From positions 1 to 9,135 of the forward strand of contig AXYY01000103.1 of assembly GCA_000485475.1 (NCBI GenBank): a stretch of 9,135 nt of DNA, written 5' to 3'. The notes beneath the pieces are model-generated. The model made no database searches. It was not told where the DNA came from and saw only the letters and a list, made by a program, of their open reading frames with translations. Source of the stretch: Candidatus Ancillula trichonymphae ImTpAt (GTDB lineage Bacteria; Actinomycetota; Actinomycetes; Actinomycetales; Bifidobacteriaceae). Made by a program: the position numbers and the translations under genes. Shown here piece after piece: positions 1-8,159 of the stretch (positions are counted from its first letter, which is position 1; every line of letters starts with the position of its first letter).

Positions 1-418
1 TCTTGGTTAAAACATCTGAAAGATCGCCAGTGATTGTCCCCTTATTCAAGTTCGATTGCATCGAGAAGTAGAACCATGCGAGAACTGAAAACGCAACAAC
101 CAGCAAGCCCAAAAGTGTGGAGAATGCCACAACTAGCGCCCTTTTTCCACGAGTTAAACCGTATTTTTGTACGCCGTTGATGTTAAGTAGTGCAGCACCA
201 GATTTGTCGAACTTTTTGACGCGAGACTTGTATTTAACCTCCCCCTTGCGGTTGGTCTTCACCTCTCCATTGCGCTTCGTCTTAGGCACCTGAAAAATCT
301 CAGGTCTAGACTTTTTCCTCTGCTTTTTTCCACTAGATAACTCTTTCTGGCTGGTTTGTGCATCAGCAGAAAACAACGAAACATCATCGTTAACTAACTG
401 AGCCAACCTTGAATTCAC
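1..418 (-). CDS. N-terminal part of a bitopic membrane protein, probably LytR-CpsA-Psr (LCP) family; runs off the left edge
   Basis: Reading the minus strand from a GTG at 418 gives 139 open residues to the window edge. Residues 1-93 are cytoplasmic-looking, hydrophilic and very basic (KKQRKKSR at 31-38, and two copies of a K/NGEVK-type motif at about 50-62). Residues 94-118 form one strong transmembrane helix ending in AWFYF. Residues 119-139 (SMQSNLNKG...DLSDVLTK) would be outside. A long basic tail, one helix and then a short stretch before the catalytic domain is the layout of actinobacterial LCP enzymes, which attach wall glycopolymers to peptidoglycan. The catalytic domain lies outside the window, so the family call is an inference from layout; another single-pass envelope protein is possible. 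The GTG is chosen because the -10 box at 428-433 lies only nine bases upstream, leaving no room for a ribosome binding site. It is divergent from the activase gene. Confidence 0.5.
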   Translation of the reverse strand, partial: MNSRLAQLVNDDVSLFSADAQTSQKELSSGKKQRKKSRPEIFQVPKTKRNGEVKTNRKGEVKYKSRVKKFDKSGAALLNINGVQKYGLTRGKRALVVAFSTLLGLLVVAFSVLAWFYFSMQSNLNKGTITGDLSDVLTK

Positions 419-427
419 CACCGCCCC

Positions 428-436
428 ATTATACCA
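428..436 (-). promoter_or_regulatory. Extended -10 promoter of the leftward LCP-like gene, near-leaderless
   Basis: On the minus strand the sequence TGG-TATAAT gives a consensus -10 hexamer (433-428) with an extended TGn element (436-434). No good -35 is seen at 17-18 bp. Nine bases separate the hexamer from the GTG at 418, so transcription would begin 0-3 bases before the start codon. There is no Shine-Dalgarno sequence. This fits a leaderless message. Confidence 0.7.
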
Positions 437-481
437 CACATGTAGTTGAGCATCTGCTTATAGTTATCCATATATAAGTCG

Positions 482-490
482 TGATATAAT
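482..490 (+). promoter_or_regulatory. Extended -10 promoter of the activase gene, apparently leaderless
   Basis: TGA-TATAAT: a perfect -10 hexamer at 485-490 preceded by a TGn element at 482-484. Only six bases lie between the hexamer and the ATG at 497, so the expected transcription start falls on the ATG itself. The six bases (attaaa) contain no ribosome binding site. The -35 region is weak. The promoter is back to back with the leftward promoter at 428-436. Confidence 0.75.
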
Positions 491-496
491 ATTAAA

Positions 497-3400
497 ATGC
501 TCAATAACGAAGAACTTATTTTGAACTTGGGGCTTGATGTTGGATCTACTACTGTCAAAGTAGTTGCGCTTGAAGATGAAACTGACCGAAAGATAGCAGT
601 GGAAAGTCAAACTCCTAAAATTGTTTTTTCACTCTACAAGAGACATCATGCGAACATCAAAACGTCAATGTTGGAAATTCTTCAAGATACTGCGGCAAGT
701 CTGGCAGCAAAATACGGTTCAGATGTGGCTGGTAGAGTTCGAATTCGCGCTGCGTTAACTGGCTCTGTTGGTATGGGAATTGCAACCTCAGTTGGAATTG
801 AATTTGTGCAGGAAGTGATTGCGGAAACTGAGGCCATAAACCGCTACAATCCAGGTGTTGATGTTATCGTGGAGCTCGGAGGCGAGGACGCCAAAATCAC
901 CTACTTGAAGCCGACGCCAGAACAGCGCATGAACGGTACTTGTGCTGGTGGAACTGGTGCATTTATAGACCAGATGGCAATTCTTCTGAAGACGGACGCA
1001 ACTGGTCTTAATAGTCTTGCACAAAACTACAACGAGCTTTATCCAATTGCGTCCCGATGCGGGGTGTTCGCGAAAACTGATCTACAACCGCTGATAAATG
1101 ATGGTGTCGCATCTGAGGATTTGGCGGCTAGCATTTTCCAGGCAGTTGCAACACAAACTATTGTTGGACTTGCGTGCGGGCGTGCGATTCGAGGAAAAGT
1201 TGTATTCTTGGGCGGTCCACTTTACTTCCTGCCCGAACTGCGAGAAGCATTTAGGCGTGCGCTGAAAGAAAATGTTGATGAATTTATAACACCAGAAAAT
1301 GCACAACTTTTTGTTGCACTCGGTGCTGCACTTTTGGCGAAGAAAAACATAACTACTCCAAGTGAGCAACTTCCGACTATGCAAGAACTGATTTTCTCGT
1401 TGGAAAAGTTCAACAACGCGAAAGGTGCGGGAACAAAACGGATGCGTCCACTCTTCAAGAATATTGCGGAATTTGAGCGGTTCAAAAAGCGGCACGAAAA
1501 AGCGCGCGCTGAAATCTTGGACATCAGCATGGCTAGTGGCCCTCTTTTTCTGGGGATAGATGCGGGTTCAACCACAATTAAGGCGGTTGTCATTGATGAA
1601 CAAGATAAGATTTACTACTCATTTTACTCTTCAAATGATGCAGATCCTGTGTTGAAGGCGCGTTCAGTTGTGCGCCATATTTTGGACAAACTACCAGAAA
1701 GTGCATATATTGCACACGCATTCACAACTGGTTATGGCGAAGACTTGATTAAAACTGCTCTTAGGCTCGACGGTGGAGAAGTTGAAACTGTTGCTCATTA
1801 CACTGCGGCTGAACATTTTCTGCCTGGAGTTACTTCAATTATTGACATCGGCGGTCAGGACATGAAATACCTCTCAATTGCGCGCGATGATCTGGGACTT
1901 GGAACAATCGATTCTATTGCTGTAAATGAAGCGTGCTCGTCTGGATGTGGTAGTTTTCTGCAAACATTTGCGGCGACCATGCAGAAGAGTATTGAGGAGT
2001 TTGTGTCGCTAGCACTAGAGAGTTCGGATCCTGTTGATTTAGGTAGCAGGTGTACGGTTTTTATGAACTCATCCGTTAAACAGGCACAAAAAGAGGGTGC
2101 AACAGTTTCAGATATTTCTGCGGGTCTAGCATATTCTGTAATCCGAAACGCACTCTACAAGGTCATCAAACTTCGAGATGTCACATCTTTGGGGACAAAA
2201 GTCATTGTCCAGGGGGGCACTTTTCTAAATGACGCAGTACTACGAGCCTTTGAACTTCTGACTGAAATTGAGGTTGTTCGTCTAAACATCTCTGGTTTAA
2301 TGGGCGCATTTGGAGCTGCAAAGTTAGCCAAACAGCAATTCGCACTCGCCAAGACCACAACTACCATGCTAAACGATGAAGAGTTATATTCATTAACATT
2401 AGATACGCAGCTGAAATTCTGTCCGTTCTGCTCTAACCGCTGTAAGTTGACTGTGACAACATTTTCATCTGGTGCGAAGTTCGTTAGCGGGAATAGGTGC
2501 GAGAAAGGTGCGGCCGCATATGACAACCAAGTAGATGAAAACGAGACCTCAAAAGAGCCGTTACCAAACTTGTTCCAGTATAAATATGACCGCACTTTTG
2601 ACCGTAGATATTATAAACCGCTGACAAAAAAGCAGGCACAAAAGCGAGGTGTTGAATATCGTGGAGTAATTGGCATTCCGCGCGCTTTGAACATGTACGA
2701 GAATTATCCATTCTGGTTCACAGTCTTGACTGAGCTGGGGTTTGAAGTAAAACTGTCCGCTCGAAGTAGTCATAAATTGTTCGAAAAAGGTATGGAGTCA
2801 ATAGTTGCAGAAAATATCTGTTATCCTGCAAAAATGGTGCACGGAGCGGTCGTTGACTTAATTGAGAGTGGTGTTAAGCGCATTTTTTATCCGTGCATAA
2901 CGTTTGAAGTTGATGAAACTCCAGATGCAGATAATAATTACAACTGTCCGATTATTGCGAACTACCCGCAGGTTATTGCCAACAATGTTGAACAACTTCA
3001 CGGCAATCGTGTTTCAAAAGGGCAAGGAAAAACTGCAGAAATCGATTTCATCTACCCGTATTTCAGCCTCAAGCACAAAAAACACACCGCAAAACGAGTC
3101 TGGGAGGAATTCAGGCACTTGGGAATTGGACTGGATGATGCCAAACGAGCAGTTGAGAAAGGTTATAAGGAAGATGAAAAGTTCAAGCTGGATGTGCAGG
3201 CAGAAGGCGAACGTGTTTGGGGTTTCGCGCAGAAAAACAACATCAGTGTAATAGTGCTGGGTGGTCGTCCATATCATCTAGACCCTGAAATTAACCACGG
3301 CATTCCGGAGGCCATCTTATTGCTTGGGCAAATTGTCATGACTGAAGACATTGCAGCTACTTTATTTGACAAGGGCGTTGCAAATGGCGAGCTCGAGAAT

Positions 3401-4963
3401 TTGCAGCGACCACTTCGGGTTATGGACCAGTGGATGTATCACTCTAGACTTTATAAGGCGGCTGCATTCACCGGGCAAAATGACCTCGTGTCACTTGTCC
3501 AGCTCAATTCTTTCGGCTGCGGACTTGATGCGGTGACTTCAGATCAGATTATGGAAATACTGCGCCACTTCGGGGACGTTTTCACCTTGCTGAAAATTGA
3601 TGAAGTGTCCAACTTGGGCGCTGCGAAAATCAGGCTACGTTCACTCTTGGTGGCTCGAAAGGCGCGGCTGCAGGAAACAACTCAAAACTGCAACAGCAGA
3701 AAAAAACTTGACGATGACAGTAATACTTACGGTCAAAAATATCAAGTGTTTACTAAGGAGATGAAAAAGACGCACACAATTTTGTGTCCGCAAATGGCAC
3801 CTGTTCATTTCAGGCTAGTGGAAAGTATCTTCACAAGATCAAACTACAAGCTCAAAGTACTAGAAAAAGTTACGGAAGAAGACATTGAAGTCGGGCTGAA
3901 ATATGTCAACAATGATATGTGTTTTCCTGCTGTTATGGTGATCGGGCAGTTAATAAATGCGTTGCAGAGTGGAGAATACGATCTGGGCAAAACTAGTGTG
4001 GTCATGAGTCAGACTGGTGGAATGTGCAGGGCAACAAATTACATCTCCATGCTCCGGATGGGGCTGAAAATGGCTGGTTTTGGCGACATTGCAGTTTTGT
4101 CTATTTCTACTAGCGGACTAGAAAAACATCCGGGCTTCAAGTTAGGAGTATCGCAACTGATCTGGGCATTTCGCGCACTAGTCCTAGGCGATGTGTTGCA
4201 AGATGTTGTACTTCGCACTCGCCCCTATGAGAAGCATGTGGGTGAAGTTAATGCGCTATATGAGAAGTGGAACAACAAGATTCGTCACTGGATTGATGGA
4301 TCAACTCGTGGCAGCTACAAAAAGATGGTGCACGAAATTGTTGCGGATTTTTCAGCACTTGAATTGCGCGACATTCCGAGAAAGAAGCGCGTTGGAGTTG
4401 TTGGAGAAATTTTTGTGAAATTCCATCCTGATGCGAACAATAGCGTTATTGATGTTATTGAGGAGCAAGGATGTGAAGCAGTTATGCCGGGCATTTTCCC
4501 GTTCATGACCAACAAGTTGTACATCGCCAAATGGAACTGGAGCAACATCAGGCGCGGTTCGAGACGAGCGATAGTTGGTAAGAAACTCGCTGGAATTATT
4601 GCTGAACTGTTCAATAGACCTGTTAACAAAGCGTATGCAAAATCCAGGCGGTTCGATTTTTGGCCCAGAATGCAACAAGTTGTTGATTATGCAAGCACCG
4701 TTACAAGTATAGGCGTCCAGGCGGGTGAAGGTTGGTTACTCGCTGGTGAAATTGTTGAGTTGATTCACCGAGGTGCGCCTAACATAGTGTGTGCAAACCC
4801 TTTTGCATGCTTGCCCAACCACGTGACTGGAAGAGGTATTTTCCAGGAAATTAGGCGCCAGCACCCCAGTGCGAACATTGTTTCCGTAGATTACGATTCC
4901 GGTGCCTCAAAAGTGAACCAGCTGAACCGCATCAAGTTGATGATTTCTGCAGCACAAGAATAG
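497..4963 (+). CDS. Giant acyl-CoA dehydratase activase-related protein: two BcrAD/BadFG-type ATPase domains fused to DUF2229/HgdB-like regions
   Basis: This 1488-residue protein has the family's usual size and is intact. Two ATPase (ASKHA) domains are visible: the first begins with GLDVGSTTVK (12-21), the second with LGIDAGSTTIK (352-362). Each carries the two cysteines that in HgdC-type activators hold a [4Fe-4S] cluster between two subunits: Cys149 (NGTCAGGTG) and Cys188 (SRCGVFAKTD), then Cys480 (NEACSSGCG) and Cys519 (SRCTVFMNSS), each pair 39 residues apart. A Cys cluster follows (CPFCSNRC 642-649, plus Cys668). From about 723 come DUF2229/HgdB-like regions with conserved cysteines at 775, 800, 817, 1008, 1097, 1142, 1177 (TGGMCRATNY) and 1438 (ACLPNHVTGRG). 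Known members of the activator family couple ATP hydrolysis to delivery of a low-potential electron to 2-hydroxyacyl-CoA dehydratases. The substrate of this fused version is unknown. It is cytoplasmic and oxygen-sensitive by inference. No dehydratase subunit gene or CoA-transferase is adjacent. The start is set by the promoter six bases upstream. Confidence 0.95.
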   Translation: MLNNEELILNLGLDVGSTTVKVVALEDETDRKIAVESQTPKIVFSLYKRHHANIKTSMLEILQDTAASLAAKYGSDVAGRVRIRAALTGSVGMGIATSVGIEFVQEVIAETEAINRYNPGVDVIVELGGEDAKITYLKPTPEQRMNGTCAGGTGAFIDQMAILLKTDATGLNSLAQNYNELYPIASRCGVFAKTDLQPLINDGVASEDLAASIFQAVATQTIVGLACGRAIRGKVVFLGGPLYFLPELREAFRRALKENVDEFITPENAQLFVALGAALLAKKNITTPSEQLPTMQELIFSLEKFNNAKGAGTKRMRPLFKNIAEFERFKKRHEKARAEILDISMASGPLFLGIDAGSTTIKAVVIDEQDKIYYSFYSSNDADPVLKARSVVRHILDKLPESAYIAHAFTTGYGEDLIKTALRLDGGEVETVAHYTAAEHFLPGVTSIIDIGGQDMKYLSIARDDLGLGTIDSIAVNEACSSGCGSFLQTFAATMQKSIEEFVSLALESSDPVDLGSRCTVFMNSSVKQAQKEGATVSDISAGLAYSVIRNALYKVIKLRDVTSLGTKVIVQGGTFLNDAVLRAFELLTEIEVVRLNISGLMGAFGAAKLAKQQFALAKTTTTMLNDEELYSLTLDTQLKFCPFCSNRCKLTVTTFSSGAKFVSGNRCEKGAAAYDNQVDENETSKEPLPNLFQYKYDRTFDRRYYKPLTKKQAQKRGVEYRGVIGIPRALNMYENYPFWFTVLTELGFEVKLSARSSHKLFEKGMESIVAENICYPAKMVHGAVVDLIESGVKRIFYPCITFEVDETPDADNNYNCPIIANYPQVIANNVEQLHGNRVSKGQGKTAEIDFIYPYFSLKHKKHTAKRVWEEFRHLGIGLDDAKRAVEKGYKEDEKFKLDVQAEGERVWGFAQKNNISVIVLGGRPYHLDPEINHGIPEAILLLGQIVMTEDIAATLFDKGVANGELENLQRPLRVMDQWMYHSRLYKAAAFTGQNDLVSLVQLNSFGCGLDAVTSDQIMEILRHFGDVFTLLKIDEVSNLGAAKIRLRSLLVARKARLQETTQNCNSRKKLDDDSNTYGQKYQVFTKEMKKTHTILCPQMAPVHFRLVESIFTRSNYKLKVLEKVTEEDIEVGLKYVNNDMCFPAVMVIGQLINALQSGEYDLGKTSVVMSQTGGMCRATNYISMLRMGLKMAGFGDIAVLSISTSGLEKHPGFKLGVSQLIWAFRALVLGDVLQDVVLRTRPYEKHVGEVNALYEKWNNKIRHWIDGSTRGSYKKMVHEIVADFSALELRDIPRKKRVGVVGEIFVKFHPDANNSVIDVIEEQGCEAVMPGIFPFMTNKLYIAKWNWSNIRRGSRRAIVGKKLAGIIAELFNRPVNKAYAKSRRFDFWPRMQQVVDYASTVTSIGVQAGEGWLLAGEIVELIHRGAPNIVCANPFACLPNHVTGRGIFQEIRRQHPSANIVSVDYDSGASKVNQLNRIKLMISAAQE

Positions 4964-5042
4964 CCGCACAGAACAATAAGCAGAGCGATGGACGCCAAAA
5001 CAGCAGACAGCTTCTACAATTCCTGCAAACAACTTCCGCAGA

Positions 5043-5234
5043 TTAGGACAGCCTCTGAGTTTTTCCAGCCTTAATACAAGCAGCACACACGTGCAACTTC
5101 TTGGTGTTTCCGCTAGTTGAAACACGAACGACCTGAATATTCGGACTCCAGCGACGGTTAGTCCTCACCTGAGAGTGCGAAACATTATGCCCAAACGAGG
5201 GGCCTTTTGCACAAACATCACATCTTGCAGCCAT
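5043..5234 (-). CDS. rpmB: 50S ribosomal protein L28, zinc-ribbon (four-cysteine) form
   Basis: A 63-residue basic protein starting MAARCDVCAKGPSFGHNVSH and matching L28 throughout, including HSQVRTNRRWSPNIQ in the middle and CAACIKAGKTQR near the end. Cys5, Cys8, Cys50 and Cys53 make two CxxC pairs, so this is the zinc-binding (C+) form. L28 is a component of the large ribosomal subunit. An upstream in-frame ATG at 5277-5279 would add 15 residues, but it lies inside the promoter. The ATG at 5234 is preceded by AGGAG with eight bases of spacing and is clearly the start. The gene is convergent with the activase gene (79 bases between stops) and divergent from the broken surface protein gene. 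It is monocistronic as far as can be seen. Confidence 0.97.
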   Translation of the reverse strand: MAARCDVCAKGPSFGHNVSHSQVRTNRRWSPNIQVVRVSTSGNTKKLHVCAACIKAGKTQRLS

Positions 5235-5242
5235 ACTTAAAA

Positions 5243-5247
5243 CTCCT
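5243..5247 (-). promoter_or_regulatory. Ribosome binding site of rpmB
   Basis: AGGAG on the minus strand, eight bases before the ATG at 5234. It fixes the L28 start over the longer in-frame alternative and contrasts with the two leaderless starts at the left of the window. Confidence 0.85.
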
Positions 5248-5265
5248 AAAATAAACTCAGCTGCC

Positions 5266-5295
5266 AGTGTACCACACATGTATACACTTTGTCAA
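5266..5295 (-). promoter_or_regulatory. rpmB promoter (-35 TTGACA, 18 bp, extended -10 TACACT)
   Basis: On the minus strand TTGACA (5295-5290) is followed after 18 bases by TACACT (5271-5266), with a TGG extended element (5274-5272). This gives a leader of about 25 bases containing AGGAG. The spacer carries TACATGTGTGGTA, a 13-mer also present in the same register at the LCP-like promoter. An inverted repeat AGTGTA/TACACT (5266-5271 and 5283-5288, 11 bases apart) overlaps the -10 box, so an operator is conceivable but unproven. Confidence 0.75.
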
Positions 5296-5389
5296 GTTAT
5301 TTTAGTAATTATCAGTTGTACGCCAAAAGTTACGTAGAATTTATGCGCACGCAATGATGATCTAACAATGGTTTAATTTTGCTACTGTG

Positions 5390-5395
5390 TATACT
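5390..5395 (+). promoter_or_regulatory. Probable -10 box of the broken surface protein gene
   Basis: TATACT preceded directly by TGTG. The expected start point is near 5402-5403. That either gives an 18-base leader before the ATG at 5421 (GGGAG and GGAAG lie in between) or makes the in-frame ATG at 5403 a leaderless start. No strong -35 is visible. Confidence 0.5.
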
Positions 5396-5420
5396 GAACC
5401 ACATGGGAGATGGAAGTTAT

Positions 5421-5645
5421 ATGAAGAAGTTTGCTTTTATAAGAAATGTTACGGTTTTCAGTAGTATTTTTTCGCTGTTGATGGGATTTTTGAGTCCAAC
5501 GAGTGTTTTTGGAGCCGAAGAGCGGATTACTGCGCAGATGGCGCAACAACTTGAAAATTCAGTTGACAACCAGAGGTACCCAACTGGTGTTTTTGATTTT
5601 TTAACTACGAGAATTGAAGCTGGAGAGGGGGCAAACTTCGGCTGA
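5421..5645 (+). CDS. Surviving 5' end of the broken gene: 74-residue secreted peptide with an intact Sec signal
   Basis: From the ATG at 5421 the frame gives MKKFAFIRNV, a hydrophobic core (VFSSIFSLLMGFLS) and a plausible signal peptidase I site after SVFG or SVFGA (about residue 31-32). The mature part begins EERITAQMAQQLENS, with YPTGVFDFLTTRIEAGEG further on, and stops at a TGA (5643-5645). Translation beyond the TGA stays sensible in the same frame (DNSRVAWT), then meets a second TGA (5670), so both may be TGG-to-TGA changes. The stub could still be transcribed and exported, since promoter, start and signal look functional, but a function for it is unlikely. The in-frame ATG at 5403 is an alternative start. 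Confidence 0.45.
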   Translation: MKKFAFIRNVTVFSSIFSLLMGFLSPTSVFGAEERITAQMAQQLENSVDNQRYPTGVFDFLTTRIEAGEGANFG

Positions 5646-7044
5646 GATAATTCTAGAGTTGCTTGGACATGACTGGAAAACAACGAGAAATCGTTAAATG
5701 TTGGTGAAAGTATTTCGAAGACAAATGTGGACCTTTCGATGATCTCGAAGATAACGTTAACCACGTCGAATAGCAGTTCTGGTACATATTCAACACAAGT
5801 CCGGTAAGAAAACGAACACCGGTTACTATTCTGATTTTCGGAATTTCGTTGATTTTGGGAACATCCGCAGTTTTGACAACAAAATTTACAAAACTAGTGT
5901 TTTTTGGGAGCACGATTTAACAGCTGAAGAGAAGAAACACAAAAGAGTATAACGGTTGGAGTGCGTTCAGCAGATGCATCAACCAAGGACTCGAGTGGTA
6001 ACTTCAAGAATGTCACTGCGTACTACACGCCCATACAACTGCAGTTGTTGATTCCAGAGATGACAGATGCGGACGCAATTATAACTCCGCGTGAACATAT
6101 TTTAGGTACAGATTACAAACTACAAACGCAAAGTTACGCCATCGGCACGCTGGATTTCGAGGACGGTAGTCAAACGGACGCACAAGCCAATTCCACGCAC
6201 TTCAAGAACTTCTACAACAACGATATTATGAACTTGAAGACGCAGTTTCTTAGCGGTCTTCCGGAGATGAGGTGAAGGAGGATATAATGTGTACTTGTGG
6301 GGCTTTAAGTTGAAGTCACAGAGGGCAGATGCGAGGACTAAGTACTTACTACGTTGATAAAACAAACTTCATGATTTCAGACTTGTACACTGGAAAACTC
6401 AAGGACTGGAAAGGTAATACAATTTCAATGGGAATGCTGGACATGCTCGCAATTTCAAGTTTCAGCAAGAATGAATGGCGAGTACATCAAGAGTTACGAT
6501 TACTACACTGCAAACGCAGGGTTGAAGCACGAAAATCAGCAGATGATTATCGACAACTGTATTCGCAGATCTACCAAACACAAGACAGCAAGAATGCCAA
6601 TATTAGTTCAGTTGAAGCATGCATACTCGGCAATTCACCTGCAAATGCGGAGAGTCGGACAGCAAGCAGTAGGTCTGCATCAAGTCTGGGACAAAATACA
6701 GCGGATGCTGGAGTCTACAAGTTTTCGCCCAGAAACGGCGGTAGATCCTATAATCATCTAGTTGCGCAATATTTAGTTGCTGCAATTTCCGTATTTGTAC
6801 ATCCGCGCGCAACTGATATTGAAAGCTTGAAGAAAACGGTTGCCGCATATACTGACGCGAGCGGTAAGTCGCAAACATCTGAATATACAGGTGAAGAGGT
6901 CATCAACGGCCACTCGTATTCGCGCAGTTCTGCAATTAAAATAACACTGTATAATCTACAACATGCATACAAAATACTCAGCACTTTGCGCGATCAGGCG
7001 GATGAAGACAAATATGTTACTAGATATGGTATGACGCAACTGGA

Positions 7045-7080
7045 GACACAAATAATGACGGAGTTTTTGACGCCAGTGAA
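7045..7080 (+). other. EF-hand-type calcium-binding loop encoded in the pseudogene (reading frame f1)
   Basis: In the frame starting at 7045 the 12 codons read DTNNDGVFDASE, a full match to the canonical loop D-x-N-x-D-G-x-x-D-x-x-E (ligand positions 1, 3, 5, 9, 12 and Gly at 6). It is followed by LVNLPSGALDSANP. Single loops of this type are common in dockerins and other secreted proteins and suggest the ancestral protein bound calcium. It lies in a different frame from the longer open stretch that covers it (6329-7087), so a simple ORF translation hides it. Confidence 0.6.
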
Positions 7081-7301
7081 CTCGTGAACTTACCAAGTGG
7101 TGCACTCGACAGCGCGAATCCGAAGTTGATGATGCCGCTGGAAATCTCTTCTCGTTTGTGCCAACATTCCAGTCCTCTGAGCGCAAAATATACTACACAA
7201 CAAATAAAAGAGCCGCAAATCCGCCCAGCAAGCAGCAGACAATTTCTGAACGACTCACTCGTAGTGAAATTTCAATACTAGACAAGAACAATTCAGCGAT
7301 G

Positions 7302-7440
7302 AAGTCAAAAGTTGTTCCGTTAGAGGGTGTACTTGTTGACATTCAGGGACAGCAATGCGTTACGGACAAGAATGGTGAGTTCAAGTTTAGTAGTCCAGAT
7401 TACAATCCTGATGATGCGTATATCGCGAACTTCACTTATT
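7302..7440 (+). other. Possible carboxypeptidase-regulatory-like beta-sandwich module in the pseudogene (frame f0)
   Basis: The translation includes VVPLEGVLVDIQGQQCVTDK and then NGEFKF. The pattern P-L-x-G-V-x-V-x-hydrophobic, followed after a gap by a T-D-x-N-G-x-F-x-F strand, is typical of carboxypeptidase regulatory-like (transthyretin-like) domains in bacterial surface proteins. Only the first strands are in one frame; the remainder (LINGQVYTSTLRVNVATEIN) continues in another frame from about 7435. This rests on pattern recognition alone. Confidence 0.35.
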
Positions 7441-8159
7441 AATGGTCAAGTTTACACATCCACATTACGCGTGAACGTTGCAACTGAGATCAATTTCAAC
7501 GAGTATGACTACTTCGATATCAAGATTTTCTGCATATCGTTATGACAGCAACAATCGCCTGCAGAAACTAGACCCCAAAACTGAGGTGACTAACGAGGAT
7601 GCCAACATCTCTACTCGTTTGAGATAATACCAAGAATTGTTAATCTATTCGTAAAAACATTGTGCGCCGCTACTCGAATAACAATACGCGCTCAAGAGTC
7701 AGTATTCCACAGTTTATGACACAACTTACTTCGAAAGTGCTACCGCATAGTTTCCAATGAGGACTCCAAAAACGCAAACTACAGCCTAAATCCAGCAACT
7801 GAGAAATTGTTGCAGGTGATTACTTCACAGTTCAAGTTGTTGACACCAACGATCATGCATACAAGAGCCTAAAGTTGGTTTTGCGTATTCTAGTGCAGTT
7901 AGCGCGATTCAAATAATCAACACGTTTGCCACACCAGCGAGTAAAGTAGTGGATTTAATTGGGTAGTGTTGACACCGCATTTGACTTGGGGCTGGTGAAA
8001 AATATGGGCGCGAAGCTAAAAGCCTGATGAAAAGTAACGGTCAAATTCTTGATGATGCGAAAATGTTGGTGGATTCAAACGGAGATGCTCTATACTTGAC
8101 GAGAATGGTAATCCGCGCCAGATTAAACAAAGAACGATTAAGTTCGGGTACAGTAAAAC

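Noticed and set aside
1082..1593. Minus-strand ORFs inside the activase gene (1082-1495, 1222-1593, and others at 2155-2773 and 4315-4678)
   Set aside because: They lie wholly inside a conserved, intact plus-strand gene and show no recognisable domain or ribosome binding site.
5043..5279. 78-residue version of L28 starting at ATG 5279
   Set aside because: The extra 15 residues overlap the rpmB promoter -10 box, and the AGGAG sequence matches the ATG at 5234.
5643..5672. TGA codons read as an amino acid (recoded stop)
   Set aside because: Two TGAs fall where Trp would fit, but the intact 1488-residue gene uses TGG for Trp and has no internal TGA, and the damaged gene also contains TAA, TAG and many frameshifts. 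Ordinary mutation explains it.
6471..6761. A separate 96-residue basic protein starting at ATG 6471
   Set aside because: Only its first 30 or so codons (EYIKSYDYYTANAG) look like coding sequence; the rest is Arg-rich out-of-frame translation of the neighbouring f2 segment.
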